From positions 186,001 through 250,000 of the forward strand of contig NZ_JACYVI010000002.1 of assembly GCF_014842265.1 (NCBI RefSeq): a stretch of 64,000 bases of DNA. The letters run 5' to 3'. Source of the DNA: Pseudomonas sp. CFBP 13711. Lineage in GTDB: Bacteria > Pseudomonadota > Gammaproteobacteria > Pseudomonadales > Pseudomonadaceae. The notes below the pieces were generated by a model. The model did not search any database, was not told the DNA's origin, and saw nothing but the letters and a program-made list of their open reading frames with translations. Shown in pieces: positions 9,674 to 19,378 of the stretch. The translations under genes were made by a program, and so were the position numbers. Positions within the stretch are counted from its first letter, which is position 1; each line of letters starts with the position of its first letter.

Positions 9674-10780
9674 ATGCCAGACGCAAACGGCAAAATCCGC
9701 TACGCAGTGGTCGCTGGAGGCTGGATCTCCCAAGGCGCATTCATGCCGGGACTCGAACAAACCGACAACTCCGTCATGACCGCCCTCGTCACCGGCGACC
9801 CCATCAAGGCCGACCAACTAGCGGCACTCTACGACCTCAAAAGCTACCACTACGACGAATTCGACACCCTGCTCAACTCCGGCGAAATCGACGCCATCTA
9901 CCTGGCAACCCCCAACTTCCGCCACCGCGAATTCGCCGTTCCGGCACTCGAAGCCGGCATCCACGTGCTGCTCGAAAAGCCCATGGCCGCCAACGAAGAA
10001 GACTGCCTGGCCATCGCCGAAGCCGCCAAGCGCTCAGGCGCCAAACTGATGGTTGCCTACCGCCTGCACTTCGAGCCCGGCACCGTCGAAATGGTCCACC
10101 GCGTGCGCGCCGGCGACCTCGGCGACCTGCGCCTGTTCACCGCCACCTTCGCCCAGACCACCGACCCGGCCAACCACCGCATGCAGAGCGGCTTCGACGC
10201 CGGTCCCGTGGCCGACATGGGCCCGTACCCGATCAACGCCGTGCGCAACCTGTTTGCCGCCGAACCGATTGAAGTTCACGCCGTCGGCATCAAGACGCCG
10301 GGCCGCGAGATCAACACCTTCGACACGGTCAACGTGACACTGCGCTTTGCCGAAGAACGCCTGGCCACCTTCACCGTAAGTTACAGCCTGCCGTCCACCG
10401 AGCGTTTCCAGCTGATCGGCACCAAGGGTGAGTTTGAAGCCTCGCCCTGCTTCGGTTTCGGCGAAGGCGTGGCGATCGGTTACCGGGCGATCATCGACGG
10501 CCAGACCACCGAGCACACGCACCCGGTGGTCGACCAGTTCGGCGGTGAGACCCAGTACTTCTCCGACTGCATCCTGCAGGACCGCGAGCCGGAGCCGGAC
10601 GGCGACGAAGGCTGGCGCGACGTGCGGGTGGTCGAGGCCATCGAACGCGCGTTGACCACCGGCCAGCCGCAGAAGCTCGAGCCCCTGCCGGAACGCCCGG
10701 GCATCAGCATCGAGCAAGCTCGTCGCCTGCCGCTGGCCAAGGTGCCCGAGTACATCAACACGGACGAGCCGAACGCCTGA
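9674..10780 (+). CDS. Gfo/Idh/MocA-family NAD(P)-dependent oxidoreductase
   Basis: The 368-residue protein starts at ATG 9674 with GGAGG nine bases upstream. The N-terminal Rossmann fold begins YAVVAGGWISQGAF, where the usual G-x-G-x-x-G loop is modified (A-G-G-W-I-S). The family EKP signature is present in VLLEKPMA near residue 98. The C-terminal alpha/beta domain includes YRLHFEPGTVEMV and DMGPYPINAVRNLF. It resembles the glucose-fructose oxidoreductase branch, so a sugar or inositol-like substrate is likely but not proven. It stands alone between element copy C and the dehydrogenase gene. Confidence 0.87.
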   Translation: MPDANGKIRYAVVAGGWISQGAFMPGLEQTDNSVMTALVTGDPIKADQLAALYDLKSYHYDEFDTLLNSGEIDAIYLATPNFRHREFAVPALEAGIHVLLEKPMAANEEDCLAIAEAAKRSGAKLMVAYRLHFEPGTVEMVHRVRAGDLGDLRLFTATFAQTTDPANHRMQSGFDAGPVADMGPYPINAVRNLFAAEPIEVHAVGIKTPGREINTFDTVNVTLRFAEERLATFTVSYSLPSTERFQLIGTKGEFEASPCFGFGEGVAIGYRAIIDGQTTEHTHPVVDQFGGETQYFSDCILQDREPEPDGDEGWRDVRVVEAIERALTTGQPQKLEPLPERPGISIEQARRLPLAKVPEYINTDEPNA

Positions 10781-10828
10781 TCGACTTATGGGTCGGGTAT
10801 GACTACCTGACGCATGTTGATCACCGCT

Positions 10829-10860
10829 CAATGCCCGGCTATTTTGATGGCCGGGCATTG
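10829..10860 (+). terminator. Perfect hairpin downstream of the oxidoreductase gene
   Basis: The arms CAATGCCCGGC (10829-10839) and GCCGGGCATTG (10850-10860) pair over 11 bases around a 10-base loop. No T run follows, so it may be an atypical terminator or an mRNA 3' stabiliser. Confidence 0.4.
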
Positions 10861-11032
10861 CTCAGCCCCCCTCACGGCTGCGCGCCTTGCGGCTGAAAAA
10901 ATGCAGTTGTATGATGACTGTCGACTTTGCGATGAGCCGCTGAGCTTGTCGCCGCTACGCTTCATACGATTTCGAATTCCCCATCAGGCTAAATGCCTGA
11001 TCGATTCGCCCCAAAAATAACAGGAGAAGCAG

Positions 11033-12616
11033 ATGCCTACCGTTCTCGGTCAGAACTTCATCGGCGGCGCCCGCAGTGGCCTCGGCGAAGCACGCCATAA
11101 AAGCCTCGACGCCACCACTGGCGAAGCACTGCCCTACACCTTCCATCAGGCCACCGACGCGGAAATCGACGCCGCTGCCTCGGCCGCCAAAGACGCCTTT
11201 CTTGAATTCCGCCAGTTGAGCCCGGCCCGTCGCGCCGAGTTCCTTGATGCCATCGCTGACGAACTCGACGCCCTGGGCGATGACTTCGTGGCCCTCGTCT
11301 GCCAGGAAACCGCGCTGCCGGCCGGTCGTATCCAGGGCGAGCGTGGCCGTACTTCCGGCCAGATGCGCCTGTTCGCCAAAGTCCTGCGCCGCGGCGACTT
11401 CCTTGGCGCGCGTATCGATCAAGCCCTGCCGGATCGCAAGCCGCTGCCACGTGTCGACCTGCGCCAGCAGCGCATCGGCGTCGGCCCGGTGGCCGTGTTC
11501 GGCGCCAGCAACTTCCCGCTGGCCTTCTCCACCGCCGGCGGCGACACCGCTTCGGCACTGGCTGCCGGTTGCCCGGTTGTGGTGAAAGCCCACAGCGGCC
11601 ACATGGCGACGGCTGATCTGGTGGGCAACGCTATCATTCGCGCTGCCGAAAAAACCGGTATGCCAAAAGGCGTGTTCAACATGATCTTCGGCAGCGGCGT
11701 CGGCGAAGGCCTGGTCAAGCACCCGGCCATTCAAGCGGTCGGCTTCACTGGTTCGCTGCACGGCGGTAACGCCCTGTGCAAACTGGCCTCCGAGCGTCCG
11801 CAGCCGATTCCGGTCTTCGCCGAAATGTCGAGCATCAACCCGGTGGTACTGCTGCCTGGCGCCTTGACGGCGCGCGGCACTGCCATCGCTGGCGAACTCG
11901 CCGCTTCCGTGGTCATGGGCGCAGGTCAGTTCTGCACCAACCCGGGTGTCGTGATCGGCATTCGCTCCCCTGCCCTGACCGCGTTCACCGAGCAGCTGAC
12001 CGAGCACATGGGCGGTCAGCCACCTCAAACCATGCTCAACGAAGGCGGCCTGCGCAGCTACAGCAAAGGCGTCGAGAAGTTGCTGGCGCACAAGAGCGTC
12101 ACGCACCTGGCCGGCAAGCCGCAGGAAGGCAAGCAGGCCCAGGCTCAGCTGTTCAAGGCCGACGTCAGCATGTTGCTGAACGGCGACGAATTGCTGCAGG
12201 AAGAAGTATTCGGCCCGACCACGCTGCTGATCGAAGTGGCAGACGACGCGGAACTGAAAGCCGCACTGCTGGCCCTGCGCGGCCAGTTGACCGCCACGCT
12301 GATCGGCGAAACCGCCGACTTGCAGAAGTACCAGTGGCTGGTGCCGGTGCTGGAAGAGAAAGTCGGCCGCATCCTGGTCAACGGCTACCCAACCGGTGTT
12401 GAGGTGTCCGATGCCATGGTTCACGGCGGTCCTTACCCGGCGACCTCCGATGCGCGCGGTACGTCGGTGGGCACCCTGGCGATCGATCGTTTCCTGCGCC
12501 CGGTCTGCTACCAGAACTACCCGGACAGCCTGCTGCCGGCGGCGCTGCAAAACGCCAACCCGCTGGGCCTCAAGCGCCTGGTGAATGGCGAGTGGAGCAC
12601 TGACGTCATCGCGTGA
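11033..12616 (+). CDS. 2,5-dioxovalerate (alpha-ketoglutarate semialdehyde) dehydrogenase
   Basis: This 527-residue NADP-type aldehyde dehydrogenase oxidises alpha-ketoglutarate semialdehyde to 2-oxoglutarate at the end of pentose, hexarate or hydroxyproline breakdown. The catalytic cysteine is C301 in GAGQFCTNPG, the general base E264 is in VFAEMSSINP, and N160 in FGASNFPLAF completes the active site. The FAEMSSINPV and KAHSGHMATADL strings are typical of the KGSADH subgroup rather than general ALDHs. It starts at ATG with AGGAGAAGC upstream. No pathway neighbours lie beside it, so the feeding pathway is unknown. A strong terminator follows. Confidence 0.88.
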   Translation: MPTVLGQNFIGGARSGLGEARHKSLDATTGEALPYTFHQATDAEIDAAASAAKDAFLEFRQLSPARRAEFLDAIADELDALGDDFVALVCQETALPAGRIQGERGRTSGQMRLFAKVLRRGDFLGARIDQALPDRKPLPRVDLRQQRIGVGPVAVFGASNFPLAFSTAGGDTASALAAGCPVVVKAHSGHMATADLVGNAIIRAAEKTGMPKGVFNMIFGSGVGEGLVKHPAIQAVGFTGSLHGGNALCKLASERPQPIPVFAEMSSINPVVLLPGALTARGTAIAGELAASVVMGAGQFCTNPGVVIGIRSPALTAFTEQLTEHMGGQPPQTMLNEGGLRSYSKGVEKLLAHKSVTHLAGKPQEGKQAQAQLFKADVSMLLNGDELLQEEVFGPTTLLIEVADDAELKAALLALRGQLTATLIGETADLQKYQWLVPVLEEKVGRILVNGYPTGVEVSDAMVHGGPYPATSDARGTSVGTLAIDRFLRPVCYQNYPDSLLPAALQNANPLGLKRLVNGEWSTDVIA

Positions 12617-12672
12617 TGAGGGGGCCTGATTCGTCAGGTCCGATCCGTCAGACCTGAATCCTCAGAGCCACG

Positions 12673-12712
12673 AAAAACGGCGCGACCCTGTAAAGGGCCG
12701 CGCCGTTTTTTT
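12673..12712 (+). terminator. Rho-independent terminator after the dioxovalerate dehydrogenase
   Basis: AAAAACGGCGCG (12673-12684) pairs with CGCGCCGTTTTT (12699-12710). An inner CCCT/AGGG stem adds strength, and the run of T continues to 12712. Confidence 0.92.
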
Positions 12713-12859
12713 CCTGATGACACGTCTGGAGCGTTGCCGGCGAGCCCTCAGCTGTCGCTGTTCCTAGTCTCACTTGCGCCGATAACCGAGGGGCGGCGAT
12801 CATGCGTTCGATTCAGTCCTTCACTTCTGGATACAGCTATTAACGACGGAGGTAGCCTG

Positions 12860-13486
12860 GTGGATAAAAAACAGGTTGAAGTGGGCAGTCAGAACGCTGA
12901 AGCGTCAATTTGGCAGACTGCCGAATGGCTGAACAAGCCGAGCCATTGCCAAAGCATCGCTGAACATACGTTAGAAATTGTGACTGACCTTCAAACCGAT
13001 TTCTGGCGTGAAACCCATTACGGGTTCATTCGAGACAGCGGACATTTCCTGGGGTTTGAGACCACTGGTGGCTTTACCGCTCAAATCAGAGTGAATGCCG
13101 ATTTTCGCGAGCTCTATGACCAGGCGGGGATGATGGTCAGGCTCAATGAGGAGACCTGGTTGAAGGCAGGAATCGAATATAACGATGGAATGCCAATGAT
13201 CAGTAGCGTGCTGACACGCGGCACGTCGGATTGGGCACCCTGCAGCTTTTCTGGCGACCCAACCGATTTCTGGCTTCGTGTGACCGTTTCCGATGGAGTG
13301 CTGCGCCTGCAATACTCCACCGACGGAATGACCTGGCCGCTGCTTAGACTTGCTCCCTTTCCAGACGCGGACCGCTACACGGTGGGTCCTATGTGCTGCA
13401 CACCGGAGCGGCAAGGGTTAAAGGTGAGCTTTTCCGAATGGTCATTGACCCCGCCCCTCGGGCGAGACCTGCACGATTTGACCTAG
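12860..13486 (+). CDS. DUF1349 family protein
   Basis: The 208-residue protein starts at GTG 12860, eight bases after GGAGG; longer in-frame starts reach back over the terminator and were rejected. It has a concanavalin-like beta-sandwich pattern seen in DUF1349 proteins: TDFWRETHYGFIRDSGHFL, then an NADFRELYDQAGMMVRL strand pair, a WLKAGIEY motif and DFWLRVTVSDG. The family is of unknown biochemical function; lectin-like or regulatory roles have been suggested. No signal peptide is visible, so it is likely cytosolic. Its GC content is a little below that of its neighbours. Confidence 0.83.
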   Translation: MDKKQVEVGSQNAEASIWQTAEWLNKPSHCQSIAEHTLEIVTDLQTDFWRETHYGFIRDSGHFLGFETTGGFTAQIRVNADFRELYDQAGMMVRLNEETWLKAGIEYNDGMPMISSVLTRGTSDWAPCSFSGDPTDFWLRVTVSDGVLRLQYSTDGMTWPLLRLAPFPDADRYTVGPMCCTPERQGLKVSFSEWSLTPPLGRDLHDLT

Positions 13487-13553
13487 CCAATCTCCCGGCT
13501 GCTTACGCTTGGCCAGCCTGCATCCCGCTTCCTCTCGCTGTGGAAACCTGAAC

Positions 13554-13895
13554 ATGAATGAAGAACTGAGCATCGTCGACCTGCAGGAAGGCACCGGCAA
13601 GGCCGTCGTCAAAGGCGCGCTGATCATCACCCAATACACCGGCACCCTGGAAGACGGCACCGTGTTTGATTCCTCGTGGGAGCGCGGCAAGCCGTTTCAG
13701 TGCATCATCGGCACCGGTCGGGTGATCAAGGGATGGGACATCGGCCTGATGGGCATGAAGGTCGGCGGCAAACGCACGTTGCGGGTGCCTGCGGCGCTGG
13801 CATACGGCGAGCGTTCGATGGGCGCGCACATCAAACCCCATTCGAATCTGGTGTTTGAGATTGAATTGCTGGAAGTGCTGACGCGGGATGAGTGA
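13554..13895 (+). CDS. FKBP-type peptidyl-prolyl cis-trans isomerase
   Basis: This 113-residue single-domain FKBP catalyses proline isomerisation during protein folding. It contains the expected GALIITQYTGTLEDGTVFDSS, GTGRVIKGWDIGLMGMKVGG and IPxxLAYGE-type segments, the last as VPAALAYGER. The start chosen is ATG 13554. It has no signal peptide or membrane anchor, so it acts in the cytosol. It follows the DUF1349 gene by 67 bases and may be co-transcribed. Confidence 0.92.
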   Translation: MNEELSIVDLQEGTGKAVVKGALIITQYTGTLEDGTVFDSSWERGKPFQCIIGTGRVIKGWDIGLMGMKVGGKRTLRVPAALAYGERSMGAHIKPHSNLVFEIELLEVLTRDE

Positions 13896-13937
13896 GGAAT
13901 GTTTCAGCCGATGGATGTTCATCGGCATGTCATGGCC

Positions 13938-14122
13938 CATTCGCGAGCAAGCTCGCTCCCACAGGGAATGGCGGCGTACCCAAAATCCCGGCAGAACCAA
14001 GAGCCGTGCGGGTGTGCGCAATCGGGAGCAGGACCTGCTTTAGCCGGGAAGAGGTCAGTGCGTACGCCATGAATCTTGCGGTGTGGCTCCCGACGCATTC
14101 CCGGCTAAAGCCGGTCCTACAA
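13938..14122. repeat. REP cluster between the FKBP gene and the hybrid kinase
   Basis: The 300-bp convergent space holds one CGAGCAAGCTCG-type REP (13939-13965), a degenerate GGACCTGCTTTAGCC-type copy (14029-14051) and an inverted CCGGCTAAAGCCGG copy (14096-14122). A further partial GGAGCGGCTTCAGCC sits at 14164-14180. Nothing else is apparent there. Confidence 0.75.
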
Positions 14123-14195
14123 TGGGAGCCCGTCGCAGGCCCTGCAGATGAGTGCAATCCCGGTGGGAGCGGCTTCAGCCCGCGGAATTTCGGAC

Positions 14196-16571
14196 CTACG
14201 CCTGCATCAACACCCGGGCCAGTTTCTTCGCCAGTTCCTCTTCCTTGTACGGCTTCTGCACGATCAGCTTCGGGTCGACGTCGAGGATGTCGATGTCGGC
14301 GAAGCCGGTGATGAACATGATCGGCAGCTGCGGGTGGTCGCGGCGGACGATTTCCGCCAGCTCGCCACCGGTCATGTTAGGCATGGCGAAGTCGGTCAGC
14401 AGCAGTTCGATGCCGGCGTCGAGCTTCTTCAGCGCTTCGTCGCCGCTGTCCGCTTCGACCACCGAATACCCCAGCGAGACCAGCATCATCGCCGTCACCG
14501 AGCGTACGTCCGGGTCGTCGTCTACCAGCAGAATCGTGCGGTGCTTGGTGTCCGCATCGGCGCGGCCGGGCATGTCGGAGGCGCTGACCACCGGGACCGC
14601 CGTGCGCGCCACGCTGGGCAGATACACCCGCAGCGTGGTGCCGGCGTTTTCGGCGGTGTCGATGCTCACGCCGCCACCGGACTGCTTGGCGAAGCCGAAC
14701 ACCTGCGCCAGACCCAACCCCGAGCCCTTGCCCACCGCCTTGGTGGTGAAGAACGGTTCGAAGGCCTTGGCCAGTACTTCCGCGCTCATGCCGCAGCCGG
14801 AGTCACTCACCGACAACACCACATACGCGCCGGGCTCCGGATCTTCCTGCCGTAACGGCAGGCGATAAACCATCTCGTTCCAGGTGCTCAAGCGCAGTTC
14901 CCCGCCCTGGGGCATAGCGTCCCGGGCGTTGATCGCCAGGTTGAGGATGATCATCTCGGTCTGCGTCGGGTCCACCAACGCGCTCCACAGGTCCTCGGCG
15001 AGTTCGGTTTCCACCCAAACGCTGCCGCCCAATGCTCGACCCAGCAGCTCGCGCATGCCGTCAATCGTGTCGTTGAGGTTCAGCGCAACGGGCTCCAGGC
15101 GCTGGCGACGGGAGAACGACAGCAGCTGACTGGTGAGCTTGGCACCCCGCTCGCCCGCTTCGCGGATGTTCTGCAGGCGCTGCGGCGACTTGGTGAACAC
15201 GCCTTTTTCCAGATCCCGGCTGAGGAAGTTCGCGCTGGTCAGGATCACCGTCAGCAGGTTGTTGAAGTCGTGGGCGACGCCGGCGGTCAACTGGCCGACT
15301 ACCTCGAGCCGCTGCATCTGCTGCAAGGCGGCCTCGACCCGTTCGCGCTCCTTGATCTGATCGCGCAGACGCTTGTTGGTCGCCGCCAGTTCGTCCACCA
15401 CCGCCCGCTCGCCGGTGATGTCGCGGACCGCGGCGTACATCAGCCCGTCGTCCGGCACGATGGTCCACGAGAGCCAGCGAAAGCCACCATCGGCATGGCG
15501 CATGCGGTTGACGAAGCGCGTGGTCACGTGGCCGTCGGCAATGCTGGCGGTCTCGCGCAACGTGGCGGCAAGATCATCCGGATGGATGAATTCGCTCAAA
15601 CGCTGCTGGCCGACCTCATCCCGACCCCATCCCAGCGTCGCCTCCCACGCCGGGTTGAGGGCGATTGGCGTCATGTCGAAATGCAATACACCCAGCAGCT
15701 CCCGGGACAGCTCCCAGGTGCGGTCACGCTCGCGGGTTCGCTGAACCACGCGTTCGCCAAGAATTTCATTGAGCTGAAGCAGCGCCTGGGTGGCATTTTT
15801 GCGTTCGGTGATGTCCTGCATGACACCGGTAAAGCGCACGCACTGGCCGTCTTCGAACAGAGAGCGGCCATTGGCGAAGACCCAGCGCTCCTCGCCCTCA
15901 TCGGTAATCAGGCGGTGCTCGATCTGGAACGAGGTGTCCACCGTCAGCGCGGCCATGACCTTGCTGTGCAACTGATCGCGGTCATCCGGATGGCAGAGCA
16001 GGAACATGAGGGCGAGGGTAACGTGGGCGTCGGCTTCAACGCCGTAAAGCGTTTTACAGCGCTCGTCCCACAGCAGCGTGTCGGTTCGCGGATCGTAGGT
16101 CCAGACGCCCATGTCGGCCGCTTCGATCGCCAGATGCGCACGCACTTCCGCGACTTGCAGCGTCTTCTCGGCGTACAGGCGCTTTTCCCGCTCCTGCACT
16201 TCGGACACCGCGCGCACCACCGCCTTGGGCAGCATTTTCATGTTCTGCTTGAGGACGTAATCAATGGCGCCCATGCGCATCATCTCGACGGCATGCTGCT
16301 CGCCGAAGATCCCCGAGAGAAAGATGAACGGCGTCTTCGGGGCCAGCCGCAACGCGCTATTGAGCACGTCGGCTCCTGACGAGCCCGGCAACAGATAATC
16401 GCTGAGAATGAGGTCGAAACGTGCGGCGGTCAGCTCACGTTCGACGTCCTGGTGGTTGTAGACCAGCGTAGCGTCGACCTTCAGCCCACTGTTTTCGAGG
16501 GTGAGGAGAATCAGCTCCGCATCGAGCGAACTGTCTTCGACCAAAAGCAATTTAAGCTGCGATAACGACAT
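14196..16571 (-). CDS. Hybrid histidine kinase: receiver, two PAS, kinase, receiver
   Basis: The 791-residue cytosolic protein starts with a receiver domain (LKLLLVEDSSLDAE, phosphoacceptor Asp in LILSDYLLPG, about residues 7-125). Two PAS-type domains follow (about 140-270 and 285-395). The kinase core has its phosphorylatable His in VAHDFNNLLTV and a Bergerat ATPase with GKGSGLGLAQVFGFAKQSGG. A second receiver (ILLVDDDPDV, Asp in LLLTDFAMPN) ends the protein. It has no transmembrane segment. It lies 67 bases after the CheY-like gene and two genes after the phytochrome, so it may receive the phytochrome signal through its N-terminal receiver. That link is inference. Confidence 0.93.
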   Translation of the reverse strand: MSLSQLKLLLVEDSSLDAELILLTLENSGLKVDATLVYNHQDVERELTAARFDLILSDYLLPGSSGADVLNSALRLAPKTPFIFLSGIFGEQHAVEMMRMGAIDYVLKQNMKMLPKAVVRAVSEVQEREKRLYAEKTLQVAEVRAHLAIEAADMGVWTYDPRTDTLLWDERCKTLYGVEADAHVTLALMFLLCHPDDRDQLHSKVMAALTVDTSFQIEHRLITDEGEERWVFANGRSLFEDGQCVRFTGVMQDITERKNATQALLQLNEILGERVVQRTRERDRTWELSRELLGVLHFDMTPIALNPAWEATLGWGRDEVGQQRLSEFIHPDDLAATLRETASIADGHVTTRFVNRMRHADGGFRWLSWTIVPDDGLMYAAVRDITGERAVVDELAATNKRLRDQIKERERVEAALQQMQRLEVVGQLTAGVAHDFNNLLTVILTSANFLSRDLEKGVFTKSPQRLQNIREAGERGAKLTSQLLSFSRRQRLEPVALNLNDTIDGMRELLGRALGGSVWVETELAEDLWSALVDPTQTEMIILNLAINARDAMPQGGELRLSTWNEMVYRLPLRQEDPEPGAYVVLSVSDSGCGMSAEVLAKAFEPFFTTKAVGKGSGLGLAQVFGFAKQSGGGVSIDTAENAGTTLRVYLPSVARTAVPVVSASDMPGRADADTKHRTILLVDDDPDVRSVTAMMLVSLGYSVVEADSGDEALKKLDAGIELLLTDFAMPNMTGGELAEIVRRDHPQLPIMFITGFADIDILDVDPKLIVQKPYKEEELAKKLARVLMQA

Positions 16572-16638
16572 GGATAAAAGTCATTGTTCCAGTAGGGGCT
16601 TGCGCGAATGCGTTGACGCAGGCCAGCAAGCGCCGGAT

Positions 16639-17100
16639 TCAGGAGCCCGGGCGACGGGCGAGTCGCAGGGAACCCGGCGGTGGCTCGTTCAGGACTGCCC
16701 AGAACACGCCAAGATCCGAGATCGCCGAGACGAATTCCTTGAATTCGACCGGCTTGACCACGTAAGCGTTCACACCCAGCGAGTAGGCGCGGTCCAAATC
16801 GGGTTCTTCGCGGGAAGACGTGAGCATCACGACGGGAATGCTGCGCAGTTCCTCGGTTTCGCGGATGACCTTGAGCACTTCAAGGCCGTCGACTTTTGGC
16901 AGTTTCAGGTCCAGCAGCATCACCGCCGGATTGCCCACCACGCGATCGTGATGGTGGTTGCGGCGCAGCAGGTAATCAAGGGCTTCTGCACCGTCACGCA
17001 ACACAATAACTTCGTTGGCCAACTGGCTACGTTCCAGAGCGACAAGGGTCAGCTCGAGATCGTTCGGATTGTCTTCCACCAGAAGAATGGGTTTAAGCAC
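16639..17100 (-). CDS. CheY-like single-domain response regulator, probable phytochrome partner (Rcp1-like)
   Basis: This 153-residue receiver-only protein starts at GTG 17100 behind AAGGAGACG. It has the acidic pair in LLVEDNPNDLEL, the phosphoacceptor in VMLLDLKLPKVDG, the Thr/Ser in VMLTSSREEPD and the Lys in YVVKPVEFKEF. The long loop after helix 2 (NHHHDRVVGNP) is typical of the Rcp1 class of regulators that pair with phytochrome kinases. It follows bphP by 19 bases. It has no output domain, so it probably relays phosphate to another kinase or binds a partner protein. Confidence 0.92.
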   Translation of the reverse strand: MLKPILLVEDNPNDLELTLVALERSQLANEVIVLRDGAEALDYLLRRNHHHDRVVGNPAVMLLDLKLPKVDGLEVLKVIRETEELRSIPVVMLTSSREEPDLDRAYSLGVNAYVVKPVEFKEFVSAISDLGVFWAVLNEPPPGSLRLARRPGS

Positions 17101-17119
17101 TGGGCGTCTCCTTCGACAC

Positions 17120-19378
17120 TCAAAGAGTTACGGTCAAACCGCGCTTGGGCAGCGCAAAATAAAAAGTGGCGCCATGGCCCAACTGGCTGTGCGCCCACAC
17201 AGTGCCGTCATGGCGTTCGATGATCCGTCGGACACTTGCCAGGCCAATGCCGGTGCCTTCGAATTCCTCCATGCGGTGCAGGCGCTGGAACACACCGAAC
17301 AGCTTGCTGGCGTAGGCCATGTCGAAGCCGACGCCGTTATCGCGGATGAACACCACGACCTTGCCGTCTTCCTCGTAACTCCCCACCTCGATCACTGCCG
17401 GGTCCTGGTTGCGGGTGTACTTGATCGCGTTGGACAACAGGTTGCGCATCGCCAAATGCAGGAACGCCGCATCGGCAATGACCACGGGCAGTGGACCGGT
17501 GACCTTCCACTCCAGCGCGCGGCCTTCGTAATCAGGCAGCATTTCCCGGCGAATCGACTCGACCATGGCATTCAGGTCCACGTCGGAGAAACGCATCGCG
17601 GAGCGGCCCATCTGCGAGAAGCTCAGCAGGTTGTCGACCAGCGTACCGGCGAATCGTGCCGAATCACTGATGTTTTCCAGGAAGCGTACGCCTCGGTCAG
17701 ACAGCTTGCTGCCTTCGATGTCATTCAACAGCTCGGCGTACCCGGCAATGTGGCGCAACGGCGCGCGCAAGTCGTGGGAGACGCTGTAGGAAAACGCTTC
17801 GAGCTCTTTGTTGGATTTCTTCAATTCATCGGCCAGTGCGGCCATTTCTTCAGCCTTGCGCAGGACGATGCCGAGCACGGCCGCTCGCAGCTCGATCACC
17901 GCTTCGCAATCCATGTCGTCCCACGGTCGGGAGAACCCGCGCACGGTCTGCTGCCACAGGGCGAAGCTGTGACGCGGGTTCAGCGAGCCACTCGGGCTGA
18001 CACTTTTTTCCGGTTTGCCTGCCCAGTTGACCACGCGAGCCTGCTCGGGCCGGAACCAGATGATGAAGTTGGAATGCAGCTCGGAGATCGCCGTCGCCAG
18101 CACGCCGCTGACCGAGGTGGCCAGCACGGGCAGCTCGGGAATGTCGCGGCTGATGTTGTCGGAGCGGAAGACCTCGTGGGGATCACGGCCGCTCAGCCAC
18201 TCGGCAAGCTTGACGATCTGCTCGCGCTCGGGGGTTTCGCCGTAGACATCGACGCTGGCGCCGGAAATCACCGCCGCGCCGCTGGCACCGACGAAACCCA
18301 GCAACACCTCGGGCATCGCGCGCAGGCCGCCGGTCACGCTGTCGAGGTCGGCCATGGCCGCGAGCATCTGCACGATTTGTCGGCGCAGGCTGAGCATGCG
18401 CTGGTTGGCGGCATGGGCTTCCTTGCTCTCGATCTGCAGGGACAAGACGCTGCCCAGCAGTTCACAGGCGGTCCGGGTCTGGAAGCTGACCCGGCGCGGC
18501 GTCGCGTGGTGGCAGGAAATCAGGCCCCACAACCGCCCGCGCACCACGATGGAGATCGACATCGAGGCCATCGTCTGCATGTTGCGCATGTACTGCAGAT
18601 GCACCGGCGACACGCTGCGCAACGTGGCGAACGTCAAGTCCAGCGGTGCGCCGGTCAGGGGATTGTTGGCGGGTAACAGCGGCGATGGCTGGTAGTTGGC
18701 GTTTTCAATGACGCGAATACGGTTGGCCAGATACAGCGCCCGGGCCTGGGCAGGCACGTCAGACGCCGGGAAGCTAAGGCCGAGCAGGCTTTCATAGTCG
18801 TCATCTGCCGCTTCGGCATTGACCAGGCCGTTTCCATCGACATCGAAGTGGTAGGCCTTGACCCGACCGAAGCCGGTGATGCGCTTGACCTCGGAGACCG
18901 ATCGCTGACACAGCGCTTCGATGCTTTCGTCTACGGTCATCTGGCTGATGAACCCGCGCATCAGCGGGTAAACATTGCCGTAGGCGCCGGTCATGTCACC
19001 GGCCGGCTCGAACTCGGCGATCAGGACATGATCGTGACGATGAACCATCATGGTCATCGGCTGAGCCGTGCTGGAACCCGAAAGGAACCACACTTCACCG
19101 ATGTGGAACGGGTTCTGTTCTTCTTCAGGCAGCGCTTGCAGCCGTTGGAGCAGCCGCTCGGGCTCGGCGAACACGCGGGTGAGGGTGGCGCCGATCAACG
19201 ACTGGGGCTCCAGCCCGAGCCAGTCGCTGACATTGGCACTGACTTGAATGATGGTCGAAGCCGCTTCGTCGATGACCAGCAGAAAGCCCTGGGGCTGAAT
19301 GCTGCCGGGGATTTGGATCGGTTCACGCGCGCAATGCTCAATCGCGCCCTGAAGGCCGTCGTCGTCGCTAAGGGTCAA
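17120..19378 (-). CDS. bphP: Bacteriophytochrome histidine kinase BphP
   Basis: This is a red/far-red light sensor of 752 residues in the order PAS (about 15-120), GAF (140-310), PHY (320-500) and histidine kinase (515-745). C16 in HCAREPIQIPGSIQPQG is the expected biliverdin attachment cysteine. FPASDVPAQARALY is the chromophore-pocket motif with its conserved Asp, and PRHSFALWQQTVRG is the PHY tongue motif. The kinase His lies in SYSVSHDLRAPLRHIAGYAE. The start is TTG 19378, supported by AAGGAG seven bases upstream; no better ATG lies in the PAS extension. No heme oxygenase gene (bphO) is adjacent, so biliverdin must come from elsewhere. A single-domain regulator follows. Confidence 0.95.
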   Translation of the reverse strand: MTLSDDDGLQGAIEHCAREPIQIPGSIQPQGFLLVIDEAASTIIQVSANVSDWLGLEPQSLIGATLTRVFAEPERLLQRLQALPEEEQNPFHIGEVWFLSGSSTAQPMTMMVHRHDHVLIAEFEPAGDMTGAYGNVYPLMRGFISQMTVDESIEALCQRSVSEVKRITGFGRVKAYHFDVDGNGLVNAEAADDDYESLLGLSFPASDVPAQARALYLANRIRVIENANYQPSPLLPANNPLTGAPLDLTFATLRSVSPVHLQYMRNMQTMASMSISIVVRGRLWGLISCHHATPRRVSFQTRTACELLGSVLSLQIESKEAHAANQRMLSLRRQIVQMLAAMADLDSVTGGLRAMPEVLLGFVGASGAAVISGASVDVYGETPEREQIVKLAEWLSGRDPHEVFRSDNISRDIPELPVLATSVSGVLATAISELHSNFIIWFRPEQARVVNWAGKPEKSVSPSGSLNPRHSFALWQQTVRGFSRPWDDMDCEAVIELRAAVLGIVLRKAEEMAALADELKKSNKELEAFSYSVSHDLRAPLRHIAGYAELLNDIEGSKLSDRGVRFLENISDSARFAGTLVDNLLSFSQMGRSAMRFSDVDLNAMVESIRREMLPDYEGRALEWKVTGPLPVVIADAAFLHLAMRNLLSNAIKYTRNQDPAVIEVGSYEEDGKVVVFIRDNGVGFDMAYASKLFGVFQRLHRMEEFEGTGIGLASVRRIIERHDGTVWAHSQLGHGATFYFALPKRGLTVTL

